Assembly (NCBI RefSeq): GCF_000263715.2
Contig: NZ_CM001514.1
Location: forward strand, 1,102,936-1,166,935
Direction: 5' to 3'
Length of the DNA stretch: 64,000 nt
From: Pseudomonas synxantha BG33R
GTDB lineage: Bacteria > Pseudomonadota > Gammaproteobacteria > Pseudomonadales > Pseudomonadaceae
Shown here: positions 21,061-30,099 of the stretch, piece by piece
Position numbering within the stretch: the stretch's first letter is position 1
Layout of the letters: the number at the start of each line of letters is the position of its first letter
Translations under genes and position numbers: made by a program
Notes under the pieces: model-generated
Database searches by the model: none
What the model was told of the DNA's origin: nothing
What the model saw: the letters and a program-made list of their open reading frames with translations, nothing else

Positions 21061-21963
21061 TTACAGGCCCTTTTGCGCTACGGTTTGCGCGGCGATGACC
21101 AGGTACTTGGTCAGCTCCGGGGAGGAGAACTTGGTGAGCACCGCATCGGCACCGGCCAGGCGGGCTTTCTCGCTGTTCATCGCGCTGTCCAGGGAAGTGT
21201 GCAACAGCACGTAGAGGTCCTTGAAATCCGGGGTTTCGCGCAGGGTGCGGGTGAGGGCGTAGCCGTCCATCTCGGACATCTCGATATCCGACACCACCAC
21301 ATTGATCTGCTCGCCCGTGCCTTGCAGCTCCAGCAACACGTCGATGGCTTCCTTGGCGCTGCGCGCGGTGTGGCAGGTCAGGCCGAGATTACGCAGGGTG
21401 TGTACCGACTGCTGCAAGGCCACCTGACTGTCGTCCACCACCAGGATGCGGGCGTTGCCGAGCACTTCGGCTTCTTCCATGGTCAGGTCGGTCGGCGCCG
21501 TTTCAATCGGTGCCGGGGCGATGCCGTGGATGACTTTCTCGATATCCAGCACCTGTACCAGGCCACCTTCCACTTGGGTTACCCCAGTGATAAATGCACG
21601 GTTGCCCCCGGAGCCGTAGGGTGGCGGGCGGATATCAGTGGTCAGGCAATGCACGATCTTGCTCACTGCCTGCACATGCAAACCCTGCTTGGAACGGCTG
21701 ACATCGGTGACGATCAGGCAGCCGCCGTCCGGGTCTTGCAAGGGCATTTCACCGAGGGCGCGGCTCAAGTCGATCACCGACAGCGAGGTGCCGCGCAAGG
21801 TGGCAATGCCTTTGACGTGCGGGTGGGACTCCGGCAGCTTGGTCAGCGGCGGGCAGGGGATGATCTCACTGACTTTCAGCAGGTTGATGGCCATCAGCTT
21901 GCCGCTGCGCAGGGTAAAGAGCAGAAGCGAAAGTGAGTCTGCGCGGGCTTTGGTGGTGGACAT
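21061..21963 (-). CDS. CheV-type chemotaxis coupling protein (CheW + receiver)
   Basis: About 300 residues. A CheW-like domain fills residues 10-160 (FTLRSGKLMAINLLKVSEI, HPHVKGIATLRGTSLSVIDL). A receiver domain follows (ARILVVDDSQVALQQ, VVSDIEMSEMDGY, and the C-terminal conserved Lys in VLTKFSS). CheV proteins connect chemoreceptors to CheA and may buffer phosphate flow. The ATG at 21963 follows AGAAGG; an in-frame upstream start is less likely. No other chemotaxis genes are adjacent, as is common for pseudomonad cheV paralogs. Confidence 0.9.
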   Translation of the reverse strand: MSTTKARADSLSLLLFTLRSGKLMAINLLKVSEIIPCPPLTKLPESHPHVKGIATLRGTSLSVIDLSRALGEMPLQDPDGGCLIVTDVSRSKQGLHVQAVSKIVHCLTTDIRPPPYGSGGNRAFITGVTQVEGGLVQVLDIEKVIHGIAPAPIETAPTDLTMEEAEVLGNARILVVDDSQVALQQSVHTLRNLGLTCHTARSAKEAIDVLLELQGTGEQINVVVSDIEMSEMDGYALTRTLRETPDFKDLYVLLHTSLDSAMNSEKARLAGADAVLTKFSSPELTKYLVIAAQTVAQKGL

Positions 21964-22060
21964 AAAAACCTTCTGTGGATCAGGGATGACGATCATCTAT
22001 GGAAGGTTATCGACTCGGCTGGCCTGGGCTTTAACCGGATTTTGTGTCGGGCACTGCTAA

Positions 22061-22149
22061 TGTGGGAGGGGGCTTGCTCCCGATATCGGCGTGTCAGTCA
22101 GCAGATGTACAACTGATCCACCGCCATCGGGAGCAAGCCCCCTCCCACA
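22061..22149. repeat. REP inverted pair
   Basis: TGTGGGAGGGGGCTTGCTCC and its inverted copy GGAGCAAGCCCCCTCCCACA face each other across about 45 bases. It lies between the cheV-like gene and the end of the dehydrogenase gene. In transcripts it can form a long hairpin and may act as a terminator or mRNA stabiliser. Confidence 0.9.
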
Positions 22150-22161
22150 TTGGGTTATGTA

Positions 22162-23136
22162 TCAGCCCTTCCAGACCTGTGGGTTCACCAGGTCCTGCGG
22201 GCGTTGGCCCAGCAGGGCGCTGCGCAGGTTATCCAAAGCACGATTGGCCATGGCTTCGCGGGTTTCACCGGTGGCCGAACCGACGTGCGGCAGGGTCACG
22301 GCATTACTCAACTGGAACAACGGCGATTCGGCCAGCGGTTCCTTTTCATACACATCCAGCCCGGCACCGCGAATTTGCTGGGTTTGCAGGGCTTCGACCA
22401 GCGCCGGTTCATCCACCACCGGCCCACGGGAAATATTGATCAGGATCGCGCTGGGCTTCATCAGGCCTAATTCGCGCGTGCTGATCAGGTGACGGGTCTT
22501 GTCGCTCAATGGCACCACCAGGCAGACAAAATCCGCCTCGGCCAGCAACTGGTCCAGGCTACGGAACTGCGCGCCCAGTTCTTGCTCCAGCGCGGTCTTG
22601 CGGCTGTTGCCGCTGTACAGGATCGGCATGTTGAAACCCAGGCGCCCACGGCGGGCCACGGCCGCGCCGATATTGCCCATGCCGACGATGCCCAGGGTCT
22701 TGCCATGTACATCGCAGCCAAACAACGGCGCGCCGACGCTGGCTTTCCACTGACCGGCCTTGGTCCAAGCGTCCAGCTCGGCCACCCGGCGTGCGCTGCT
22801 CATCAGCAACGCAAAGGCCAGGTCGGCAGTGCTCTCGGTGAGTACATCGGGGGTGTTGGTCAGCATGATGCCGCGCTCGTTGAAGTACGGCACGTCGTAG
22901 TTGTCGTAGCCCACCGACACGCTGGACACCACTTCAAGTTTGCTCGCGCCTTCAAGCTGTTCACGGCCCAGCTTGCGGCCCACGCCGATCAAACCGTGGG
23001 AGTGGGGCAGGGCGTCGTTGAACTGCGCGTTGATGTCACCCTGCTTGGGGTTGGGCACGATCACCTCGAAATCCTGTTGCAGGCGTTCGATCATCGGTGG
23101 GGTGATGCGGCTGAAGGCCAGGACAGTCTTTTTCAT
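22162..23136 (-). CDS. D-isomer 2-hydroxyacid dehydrogenase (GhrB/TkrA-like)
   Basis: 324 residues. The NAD(P)-binding loop GIVGMGNIGAAVARR is in the middle. The catalytic residues of the family are in place: Arg in NISRGPVVDEPAL, Glu in DVYEKEPL and His in LPHVGSATGETR. Relatives reduce glyoxylate, hydroxypyruvate or 2-ketogluconate. I chose the ATG at 23136, which has GGAG upstream; an upstream start would read through a REP sequence. No sugar-acid genes are adjacent, so the exact substrate is open. Confidence 0.9.
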   Translation of the reverse strand: MKKTVLAFSRITPPMIERLQQDFEVIVPNPKQGDINAQFNDALPHSHGLIGVGRKLGREQLEGASKLEVVSSVSVGYDNYDVPYFNERGIMLTNTPDVLTESTADLAFALLMSSARRVAELDAWTKAGQWKASVGAPLFGCDVHGKTLGIVGMGNIGAAVARRGRLGFNMPILYSGNSRKTALEQELGAQFRSLDQLLAEADFVCLVVPLSDKTRHLISTRELGLMKPSAILINISRGPVVDEPALVEALQTQQIRGAGLDVYEKEPLAESPLFQLSNAVTLPHVGSATGETREAMANRALDNLRSALLGQRPQDLVNPQVWKG

Positions 23137-23155
23137 TGTAGAACTCCACTCAACG

Positions 23156-23244
23156 TGTGGGAGCTGGCTTGCCTGCGATGGCGGTATGTCAGTCACTATT
23201 GTATTGGCTGATCCACCGTCATCGCAGGCAAGCCAGCTCCCACA
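23156..23244. repeat. REP inverted pair
   Basis: GTGGGAGCTGGCTTGCCTGC and the inverted GCAGGCAAGCCAGCTCCCAC flank about 50 bases. It lies just upstream of the dehydrogenase gene and after the LysR gene, both on the minus strand. Confidence 0.9.
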
Positions 23245-23280
23245 ATGAATTTATAAGGGTTGGGAAGCAGCATTCCAAAA

Positions 23281-24249
23281 TCAGGTCGCAATGCGCGTGC
23301 CACCCAGGCCGCCGCTCAACTCATACGCCACCAGCTCCGCCTGGTGCGCCGCCAGGATCTCCGGCAACGAACCACGCAGGTACTCCACCCAGGTCTTGAT
23401 CTTCGCATCCAGGTATTGGCGCGAAGGGTAGATGGCGTACAGGTTCAGTTCCTGAGAGCGGTAGGTCGGCATCACCCGCACCAGCGTGCCGTTGCGCAGC
23501 CCTTCGATGGCGGCATACACCGGCAGCAGGCCGACGCCCATGCCGCTGGTGATTGCGGTTTTCATCGCGTCGGCCGAATTGACCAGGAACGGCGAGCTGT
23601 TGATCGCCACGCTTTCCTGGCCTTCAGGCCCGTTGAAGGTCCATTTGTCCAGTTGGATCACCGGGCTGACCAGGCGCAGGCACGCATGGTTGAGCAAATC
23701 CTGCGGCTGCTGTGCACAGCCCTTGGCCTTGACGTATTCCGGGGAAGCACAGGCGATGCTGTAGGTGATGCCCAGGCGCTGGGACACGAAACCCGAGTCC
23801 GGCAGTTCACTGGCCAGCACGATGGACACGTCGTAGCCCTCGTCGAGCAGGTCCGGTACGCGGTTGGCCAGGGTCAGGTCGAAGGTCACGTCGGGGTGGG
23901 TGCGGCGGTAACGGGCAATCGCGTCGATGACGAAATGCTGGCCGATGCCGGTCATGGTGTGCACTTTGAGCTGCCCGGCAGGGCGGGCGTGGGCGTCGCT
24001 GGCTTCGGCCTCGGCTTCTTCGACGTAGGCGAGGATCTGCTCGCAACGCAGCAAATAACGTTTGCCGGCCTCGGTCAGCGCGATGCGCCGGGTGGTGCGG
24101 TTGAGCAAGCGGGTTTGCAGGTGGGCCTCAAGGTTGGAGACCGCGCGCGAGACATTGGCCGTGGTGGTGTCCAGTTGCGCGGCGGCGGCGGTGAAGCTGC
24201 CGGCTTCGGCCACGCAACTGAAAGCGCGCATGTTTTGCAAAGTGTCCAT
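23281..24249 (-). CDS. LysR-family transcriptional regulator, divergent from efflux operon
   Basis: 322 residues. An N-terminal winged helix-turn-helix (MRAFSCVAEAGSFTAAAAQLDTTTANVSRAVSNLE) is followed by a LysR substrate-binding domain. It sits head-to-head with the outer-membrane lipoprotein, FUSC and HlyD genes across a 181-base gap. It is therefore the probable regulator of that operon, in the way AaeR serves aaeXAB in Escherichia coli. The inducer is likely an aromatic or other weak acid, but that is inference. Confidence 0.9.
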   Translation of the reverse strand: MDTLQNMRAFSCVAEAGSFTAAAAQLDTTTANVSRAVSNLEAHLQTRLLNRTTRRIALTEAGKRYLLRCEQILAYVEEAEAEASDAHARPAGQLKVHTMTGIGQHFVIDAIARYRRTHPDVTFDLTLANRVPDLLDEGYDVSIVLASELPDSGFVSQRLGITYSIACASPEYVKAKGCAQQPQDLLNHACLRLVSPVIQLDKWTFNGPEGQESVAINSSPFLVNSADAMKTAITSGMGVGLLPVYAAIEGLRNGTLVRVMPTYRSQELNLYAIYPSRQYLDAKIKTWVEYLRGSLPEILAAHQAELVAYELSGGLGGTRIAT

Positions 24250-24430
24250 GGAGTGTTCTCAAGGGAGATGACAAATTGTGACAGAAAGTTACGCCGACCA
24301 GTGATCCCTACCAACGGATTATCGCCTGAACGGTAACAAAGATTCACAGGAATGCCAGCTTATCGTCCTCCATGCCGCCGCCTAGAATTGCGCCACCTCT
24401 TGCGCAACACCTCTCAGGAATTCGCTTGCC

Positions 24431-25942
24431 GTGCCGCGTCGCATCAGCAGAGAGCTGAAGACTCTCAGTGTTTGGGCCTTATCGTTAGCCATCAGCGGTT
24501 GCATCGGAACCGGAGGAATTGCCCCCCAAGGCCAGGCCCTCAACGCCAATACCCTGGCCACCGATGAAGCCATTCAAGACGCCTCCCAGGATGCCCATTG
24601 GCCCACCGCCCAATGGTGGCAAGCCTACGGCGACCCGCAGCTCAACCGTTGGGTCGAACTCGCCACCCAGAACAGTCCCAGCCTGGCCGTGGCCGCCGCA
24701 CGCGTGCGGCAAGCGCGGGCGCTGGCCGGGGTTGCGGAGTCGGCCGAGTCGTTGCAGATCAACAGCGACACCACCCTCAAGCGCCACAACTGGCCGAAAG
24801 ATCAGTTCTACGGCCCCGGCGAATTGAGCGGCGCCAACACCTGGGACAACAACTCGTCCCTAGGCCTGAGTTACGCCCTCGACCTGTGGGGGCGGGAAAG
24901 CAACAGCACCGAACGTGCGGTCGACCTGGCGCACATGAGCGCTGCCGAAGCACGTCAGGCCCAGCTCGAACTGCAGAACAACGTGGTGCGCGCCTATATC
25001 CAGTTGTCGTTGCATTACGCCAACCGCGATATCGTCGCCGCCACCCTGGCCCAGCAACAGCAGATTCTCGACCTGGCCCACAAACGCCTGGCCGCCGGGA
25101 TCGGCACGCACTTCGACGTCAGCCAGGCCGAAAGCCCGCTGCCGGAAACCCATCGCCAGCTGGATGCCCTTGACGAAGAAATCGCCTTGAGCCGTAACCA
25201 GCTGGCGGCGCTGGCGGGCAAAGGCCCGGGCGAGGGCGCGCAGTTGCAACGCCCGTGCCTGGCCCTCGCGGCACCTTTGAAACTGCCTTCGAGCCTGCCG
25301 GCGCAGTTGCTCGGTCAACGCCCGGACGTGGTCGCCAGCCGCTGGCAGGTGGCGGCCCAGGCCCGTGGCATTGATGTGGCCCACGCCGGTTTCTACCCCA
25401 ACGTCGACCTGGTCGGCAGCCTCGGCTACATGGCCACCGGCGGCGGCATGCTGGAATTCCTGGCGGGGAAGAAATTCAACTACAACGTCGGTCCGGCGAT
25501 CACCTTGCCGATCTTTGATGGCGGCCGCCTGCGTGCTCAATTGGGCGAAGCCAGTGCCGGCTATGACATCGCGGTCGCCCAGTACAACCAGACGCTGGTC
25601 AATGCGCTCAAGGGCATCAGCGACCAGTTGATCCGCCGCGAGTCCATGGACAAGCAGTCGGCTTTCGCCGCGCAGTCGGTGGCCTCGGCGCAGAAGACCT
25701 ACGACATCGCGATGGTCGCCTACCAGCGTGGCCTCACCGACTACCTCAATGTGCTCAACGCCCAGACCCTGCTGTTCCGTCAGCAACAGGTCGAGCAACA
25801 GGTGCAGGCGGCGCGCCTGAGTGCCCACGCCGAACTGGTGACCGCCTTGGGTGGCGGCCTAGGTGCCGGCAACGATGTGCCCCAGGATGCCAAGACCCTT
25901 CCAAGCAAGACCCCGGCGGCACTTGCCGTGTTCGACCACTGA
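24431..25942 (+). CDS. Outer-membrane efflux lipoprotein (NodT/OprM family)
   Basis: 503 residues. A lipoprotein signal ends in LAISGC, so the mature protein should be lipid-anchored at Cys24. Two repeats of the TolC-like fold follow (WWQAYGDPQLNRWVELATQNSP, LGLSYALDLWG, LLGQRPDVVASRW, TLPIFDGGRLRAQLGEA). It is the outer-membrane channel of the operon; a HlyD adaptor and FUSC pump follow. The start is a GTG. The last 25 residues extend past the usual NodT end. Confidence 0.92.
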   Translation: MPRRISRELKTLSVWALSLAISGCIGTGGIAPQGQALNANTLATDEAIQDASQDAHWPTAQWWQAYGDPQLNRWVELATQNSPSLAVAAARVRQARALAGVAESAESLQINSDTTLKRHNWPKDQFYGPGELSGANTWDNNSSLGLSYALDLWGRESNSTERAVDLAHMSAAEARQAQLELQNNVVRAYIQLSLHYANRDIVAATLAQQQQILDLAHKRLAAGIGTHFDVSQAESPLPETHRQLDALDEEIALSRNQLAALAGKGPGEGAQLQRPCLALAAPLKLPSSLPAQLLGQRPDVVASRWQVAAQARGIDVAHAGFYPNVDLVGSLGYMATGGGMLEFLAGKKFNYNVGPAITLPIFDGGRLRAQLGEASAGYDIAVAQYNQTLVNALKGISDQLIRRESMDKQSAFAAQSVASAQKTYDIAMVAYQRGLTDYLNVLNAQTLLFRQQQVEQQVQAARLSAHAELVTALGGGLGAGNDVPQDAKTLPSKTPAALAVFDH

Positions 25943-25952
25943 GTAGGATTCG

Positions 25953-28130
25953 ATGACTTCCTTGCCTGCACCGCTGCGCTGGCTGCATTCCCTTGAGTGG
26001 CGCCGTGGCTTTTTCGACTGGGCACGCAGCGACGGCGTGACCTGGGTGTATATCTTCAAGGTGCTGGTCGCCGCGTTCCTCACGCTGTGGCTGGCGATGC
26101 GCCTGGAACTGCCGCAACCGCGCACCGCGATGATCACCGTGTTTATCGTGATGCAGCCCCAGAGCGGCCAGGTGTTCGCCAAGAGTTTCTACCGTTTCCT
26201 CGGCACCCTGGCAGGCTCGGCGGTGATGGTGCTGCTGATCGCCTTGTTTGCGCAGAACACCGAACTGTTCCTCGGTGCGCTGGCGATCTGGGTGGGCATT
26301 TGTACCGCTGGCGCTACGCGCAACCGCAACTTCCGCGCCTATGGGTTTGTGCTTGCCGGCTACACCGCCGCGATGGTCGGCCTGCCGGCACTGGCCCACC
26401 CGGACGGCGCCTTTATGGCAGCGGTGTGGCGGGTGCTGGAAATCTCCCTGGGGATTCTGTGCTCGACAGTGGTCAGCGCCGCCATCCTGCCGCAGACCTC
26501 CAGCGCCGCCATGCGCAACGCGCTGTACCAGCGCTTTGGCGTGTTCGCGCTGTTCGTCACCGACGGCCTGCGCGGGCGCAGCCAGCGCGAAGGGTTCGAG
26601 GCCAGTAACGTGCGTTTTATCGCCGAAGCCGTGGGTCTGGAAGGGCTGCGCAGCGTCACCGTATTCGAAGACCCGCACATGCGCCGACGCAACGGGCGGC
26701 TCAGTCGCCTCAACAGCGAATTCATGAGCATCACCACGCGCTTCAACGCCTTGCACCAGTTGCTTGAACGCTTGCGTGCCGATGAGGCCGATCATGTGGT
26801 CGCAGCGATCAAGCCCGGGCTGCAAGACCTGGCCGAAGTGCTCGACAGCTTCTCCGGTCGCGCCCTCACCAGCCCGGACGCCGCGCGCCTGGTCAACCAA
26901 CTGAGCGCCTACAAGGACGACCTGCCCGCCAAGGTGCGCAGCCTGCGGGCGAGCTTCCAGGGCGATAACCCGACCGAAGCCGAGCAGTTGGACTTTCATA
27001 CGGCCTACGAGCTGCTGTACCGCTTCGTTGACGACCTGCACAACTACGCGCAAACCCACGCGTCCCTGGCTGACCACCGCCATGCGCGGGAAGACTGGCA
27101 CGAAGCCTATACGCCAAAAACCAACTGGCTGGCCTGCGCCGCCGCCGGGGTGCGGGCTTCGTTTATCCTGATCGTGCTGGGCAGTTACTGGGTAGCCACC
27201 GCCTGGCCCAGCGGCGCGACCATGACCCTGATCGCGGCGGCCACGGTGGGCCTCTCCGCTGCCACACCCAACCCCAAGCGCATGGCGTTCCAGATGGCCT
27301 GCGGCACCTTGATCGGCGCCTTGGTCGGCTTTGTCGAAATGTTCTTCGTGTTCCCCTTGATCGATGGCTTCCCGCTGCTGTGCGTGATGCTCGCACCGGT
27401 GATCATCTTCGGTGCTTTCCTCTCCTCCCGCCCGCAGTACGCCGGTGTCGGCGTGGGCCTGTTGATTTTCTTCAGCACCGGCTCGGTGCCGGACAACCTC
27501 ACGGTCTACAACCCTTACACCTTTATCAACGACTACATCGCCATGGTCATCGGCATGTTGGTGTGCGCGGCGGCGGGGGCGATCATCCTGCCGCCCAACA
27601 GCCGCTGGCTGTGGCGCCGCCTGGAGCAGGACCTGCGTGAGCAGGTGGTGTATGCGATCAGCGGCAAGCTCAAGGGCCTGGCGTCGAGTTTTGAAAGCCG
27701 TACCCGCGACCTGCTGCACCAGGCTTATGGCCTCGCGGCTGGCCAGCCGCAGGTGCAACGCGACCTGTTGCGCTGGATGTTCGTGGTGCTGGAGGTCGGT
27801 CACGCAATCATCGAGTTGCGCAAGGAACAGGCGATTCTGCCGGTGCATCCGGCCTATGCCGAGTCCCAGCCGTGGCGCCAGGCGATCCGCGTGATGGGCC
27901 GTTCGCTGGTGCGGTTGTTCCTGCAACCCAGCGCCAGCAACCTGGAGCGCGGCTTGATCGCCGTCGACCATGCGATCAGCCGCGTGCAGGCCACCGACGA
28001 ACCTTTCGCCCCGCACTTCGATACCTCAGCCCTGCGCCGGGTAAAGAGCTACCTGCACTTTATCCGCACCTCGTTGCTCGACCCGCAATCGCCACTGGCG
28101 GCCCTCAAAGGAGCCTCGAATGCCCCGTGA
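25953..28130 (+). CDS. FUSC-family inner-membrane efflux protein (AaeB/FusC-like)
   Basis: 725 residues. A first block of membrane helices at about residues 30-190 is followed by a soluble cytoplasmic region and a second helix block at about 390-550 (FILIVLGSYWVATAWPSGA, PNPKRMAFQMACGTLIGALVG). This duplicated arrangement defines the fusaric-acid-resistance/AaeB family, which exports aromatic acids. It starts 10 bases after the lipoprotein gene and overlaps the DUF1656 gene by 11 bases. The operon makes a tripartite pump of the FusABC/Aae type. Confidence 0.92.
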   Translation: MTSLPAPLRWLHSLEWRRGFFDWARSDGVTWVYIFKVLVAAFLTLWLAMRLELPQPRTAMITVFIVMQPQSGQVFAKSFYRFLGTLAGSAVMVLLIALFAQNTELFLGALAIWVGICTAGATRNRNFRAYGFVLAGYTAAMVGLPALAHPDGAFMAAVWRVLEISLGILCSTVVSAAILPQTSSAAMRNALYQRFGVFALFVTDGLRGRSQREGFEASNVRFIAEAVGLEGLRSVTVFEDPHMRRRNGRLSRLNSEFMSITTRFNALHQLLERLRADEADHVVAAIKPGLQDLAEVLDSFSGRALTSPDAARLVNQLSAYKDDLPAKVRSLRASFQGDNPTEAEQLDFHTAYELLYRFVDDLHNYAQTHASLADHRHAREDWHEAYTPKTNWLACAAAGVRASFILIVLGSYWVATAWPSGATMTLIAAATVGLSAATPNPKRMAFQMACGTLIGALVGFVEMFFVFPLIDGFPLLCVMLAPVIIFGAFLSSRPQYAGVGVGLLIFFSTGSVPDNLTVYNPYTFINDYIAMVIGMLVCAAAGAIILPPNSRWLWRRLEQDLREQVVYAISGKLKGLASSFESRTRDLLHQAYGLAAGQPQVQRDLLRWMFVVLEVGHAIIELRKEQAILPVHPAYAESQPWRQAIRVMGRSLVRLFLQPSASNLERGLIAVDHAISRVQATDEPFAPHFDTSALRRVKSYLHFIRTSLLDPQSPLAALKGASNAP

Positions 28131-28320
28131 AATCGCATTCCACGGCATCTATATGCCGACCATGACCCTGATGTTCCTGATCGCCGCCGGGCTGGCCTGG
28201 GCGATTGATCGCTTTCTGGCCGGGTTCGACCTGTACCGGTTTTTCTGGCACCCGGCGCTGTTGCGCCTGAGCCTGTTTGCTTGCCTGTTCGGCGCCCTGG
28301 CGCTGAGCGTCTACCGTTGA
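28120..28320 (+). CDS. DUF1656 small membrane protein (AaeX-like)
   Basis: 66 residues with two predicted membrane segments (MTLMFLIAAGLAWAIDRFL and LLRLSLFACLFGALALSVY) and the family opening REIAFHGIYMPT. Proteins of this family are encoded next to FUSC and HlyD genes. They are thought to assist the pump, but the role is unproven. It overlaps the pump gene and is followed 10 bases later by the adaptor gene. Confidence 0.9.
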   Translation: MPREIAFHGIYMPTMTLMFLIAAGLAWAIDRFLAGFDLYRFFWHPALLRLSLFACLFGALALSVYR

Positions 28321-28330
28321 GAATGCCCCG

Positions 28331-29191
28331 ATGAAAAAGTTTTTCAGCCTGCTCGCGACCTTGCTGGTGCTGGCCCTGGCGATCTGGATTGGCCGCACGT
28401 TGTGGGTGCACTACATGCAAACGCCATGGACCCGCGACGGCCGCGTGCGCGCCGACATCATCAACGTCGCGGCGGACGTTACCGGCGAAGTGGTAGAGGT
28501 GCCGGTACGCGATAACCAGTTGGTGAAAAAAGGCGACCTGCTGATGCAGATCGACCCCGAGCATTACCGCATCGCGGTCAAGCAGGCGCAATCGCTGGTG
28601 GCTTCACGCAAGGCCACCTGGGAGATGCGCAAGCTCAACGCCCACCGCCGCGCCGACCTCGACGCCCTGGTGATTTCCAGGGAAAACCGCGACGACGCCA
28701 GCAACATCGCCGACTCGGCCCTGGCCGATTACCAGCACGCCCTGGCGCAACTGGAAGCTGCCGAACTCAACCTGAAACGCACCCGCGTGCTGGCGGCGGT
28801 GGACGGCTACGTCACCAACCTCAACGTGCATCGCGGCGATTATGCGCGCATCGGCGAGGCGAAGATGGCGGTGGTGGATATGAATTCGTTCTGGGTCTAT
28901 GGCTTCTTTGAAGAAACCAAGCTGCCCCGCGTCAACGTTGGAGATAAAGCCGACATGCAATTGATGAGCGGCGAAACCCTCAAGGGCCATGTGGAGAGCA
29001 TCTCCCGTGGCATCTACGACCGCGACAACCCCGAGAGCCGCGAGCTGATTGCCGATGTGAACCCGACGTTCAACTGGGTGCGCCTGGCTCAGCGTGTGCC
29101 GGTGCGGATTCAGATTGATGAAGTGCCGGAAGGCGTGTTGTTGGCGGCAGGGATTACCTGCACTGTGATCGTCAATCCAACACAAAACTGA
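28331..29191 (+). CDS. HlyD-family periplasmic adaptor (AaeA-like)
   Basis: 286 residues. One N-terminal membrane anchor (LLATLLVLALAIWIGRTLWV) is followed by a biotinyl-lipoyl-like half (INVAADVTGEVVEVPVRDNQ), a helical hairpin and the second half (VDGYVTNLNVHRGDYARIGE). The short hairpin and length match AaeA/FusE-type adaptors. It is the last gene of the operon. A REP fragment and the second MITE-like element follow 13 bases later. Confidence 0.92.
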   Translation: MKKFFSLLATLLVLALAIWIGRTLWVHYMQTPWTRDGRVRADIINVAADVTGEVVEVPVRDNQLVKKGDLLMQIDPEHYRIAVKQAQSLVASRKATWEMRKLNAHRRADLDALVISRENRDDASNIADSALADYQHALAQLEAAELNLKRTRVLAAVDGYVTNLNVHRGDYARIGEAKMAVVDMNSFWVYGFFEETKLPRVNVGDKADMQLMSGETLKGHVESISRGIYDRDNPESRELIADVNPTFNWVRLAQRVPVRIQIDEVPEGVLLAAGITCTVIVNPTQN

Positions 29192-29204
29192 AATGTGGGA
29201 GGGG

Positions 29205-29657
29205 CATGAGTATCTACACAACTTTTCGGTACACCGCGGGACCCTGTGGGAGGGGGCTTGCCCCCGATGGCGGCCTGACAGCCGACCAGGATGTTGGATC
29301 AGACCGAGTACATATCCGTTATTTGGGTAACGGCTGCTATTGGTTCCGCTTTTACAGCGGGTCACTTTGGAAAAGAGCCCCAAAGTAACCAAAGGGCTCT
29401 TGCCCCACCACTCGGCACCTCGCTTAGGCTCGGTGTGCCCGTAATCCGACAGTGATTTGGGGGGCCGCCGCCACGCGCCATCCATGGCGCGGGGCGGCTA
29501 AACCGGCATCCCTGCCGGTTTACCCCCCAAATCCCTGTCGAATTCCGGCCAGCGTGGTTTAACGGGGCGCCTAAGATCAAAAGCAGATCAAGAGCAAGAG
29601 CGGCTCGCTTCGCATCGTGGTTACCATTGGCGACTACAAAATTGTGTAGATATCTAT
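29205..29657. mobile_element. MITE-like non-coding element, copy 2
   Basis: 453 bp. The left end reads CATGAGTATCTACACAACTT and the right end, read inward, CATAGATATCTACACAATTT. Its interior matches copy 1 (11492-11958) over most of its length, including the shared stretch from about 29300 to 29620. A REP-like sequence (TGTGGGAGGGGGCTTGCCCC) also lies inside the left part. No clear target duplication is visible here. The left REP just outside is cut short (TGTGGGAGGGG), and a full inverted REP abuts the right end, so again it lies next to a REP. Confidence 0.75.
29443..29544. repeat. Branched palindromic core of element copy 2
   Basis: The outer stem pairs CCGACAG plus GATTTGGGGGG with CCCCCCAAATC plus CTGTCG. 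The two inner hairpins are identical to those of copy 1. Where copy 1 has a T-A pair in the outer stem, copy 2 has G-C, so both partners changed together. A mismatch of copy 1 is also paired here, while one new mismatch is seen. Confidence 0.75.
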
Positions 29658-29685
29658 GCTCATCGGGGGCAAGCCCTCTCCCACA
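29658..29685 (-). repeat. REP sequence right of element copy 2
   Basis: CTCATCGGGGGCAAGCCCTC then TCCCACA form a full REP unit that directly adjoins the right end of the element. Its partner on the left (29194-29204) is truncated. Confidence 0.7.
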
Positions 29686-29697
29686 TTCAGGCCCGCG

Positions 29698-30099
29698 TTA
29701 AGCCTTGATGAACGTCTCATGCAAGTGACGCCACAAAAGCGCACCACTGGCCTGCTTCTCGAACACCACCGTGGCGCGGCGATCTGTCTGGGTGCCACTG
29801 TCATCCAGCTGATGCTCGCGATACGTCACCGTGGCTCCCCGCGCATGACGATCAATCCCGGTCATTTCACTCAAGGTGATTTTCAACCCCGGCCGCATCC
29901 CACCCAGGCGCGTGAACAACGCATTGACCCCGGCCCTGTTGACCCGCGTACCGGTGGCCGGCGCGACCATGCTGAACTCCGGTGAGAAGCGCGCCAGCAG
30001 ATTTTGCAGCGTGCCCTCAGGCGCAACGCCGGCAAACCACTGCTCGATCTCGACATGAGTCTGGATCACTTCTTCAAAAAAATCGCTGTAGTCAATCAT
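29698..30099 (-). CDS. NTF2-like (SnoaL/DUF4440-type) protein
   Basis: 133 residues from MIDYSDFFEEV. The pattern of an N-terminal helix with a conserved Trp (EQWFAG) followed by a curved sheet (FSPEFSMVAPATGTRVNRAGV, ATVTYREHQL, ALLWRHLHETFI) fits the SnoaL-like/NTF2 superfamily. No catalytic set is evident. The start overlaps the MFS transporter stop by 8 bases, so the two are translated together. It may act on or sense the transported compound, but that is speculation. Confidence 0.7.
   Translation of the reverse strand: MIDYSDFFEEVIQTHVEIEQWFAGVAPEGTLQNLLARFSPEFSMVAPATGTRVNRAGVNALFTRLGGMRPGLKITLSEMTGIDRHARGATVTYREHQLDDSGTQTDRRATVVFEKQASGALLWRHLHETFIKA

Noticed and set aside
25755..28016. 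A 753-codon minus-strand frame over the FUSC gene, and similar long frames opposite algI, the RND pump and the autotransporter
   Set aside because: All are antisense to well-supported genes and show composition typical of shadow frames.
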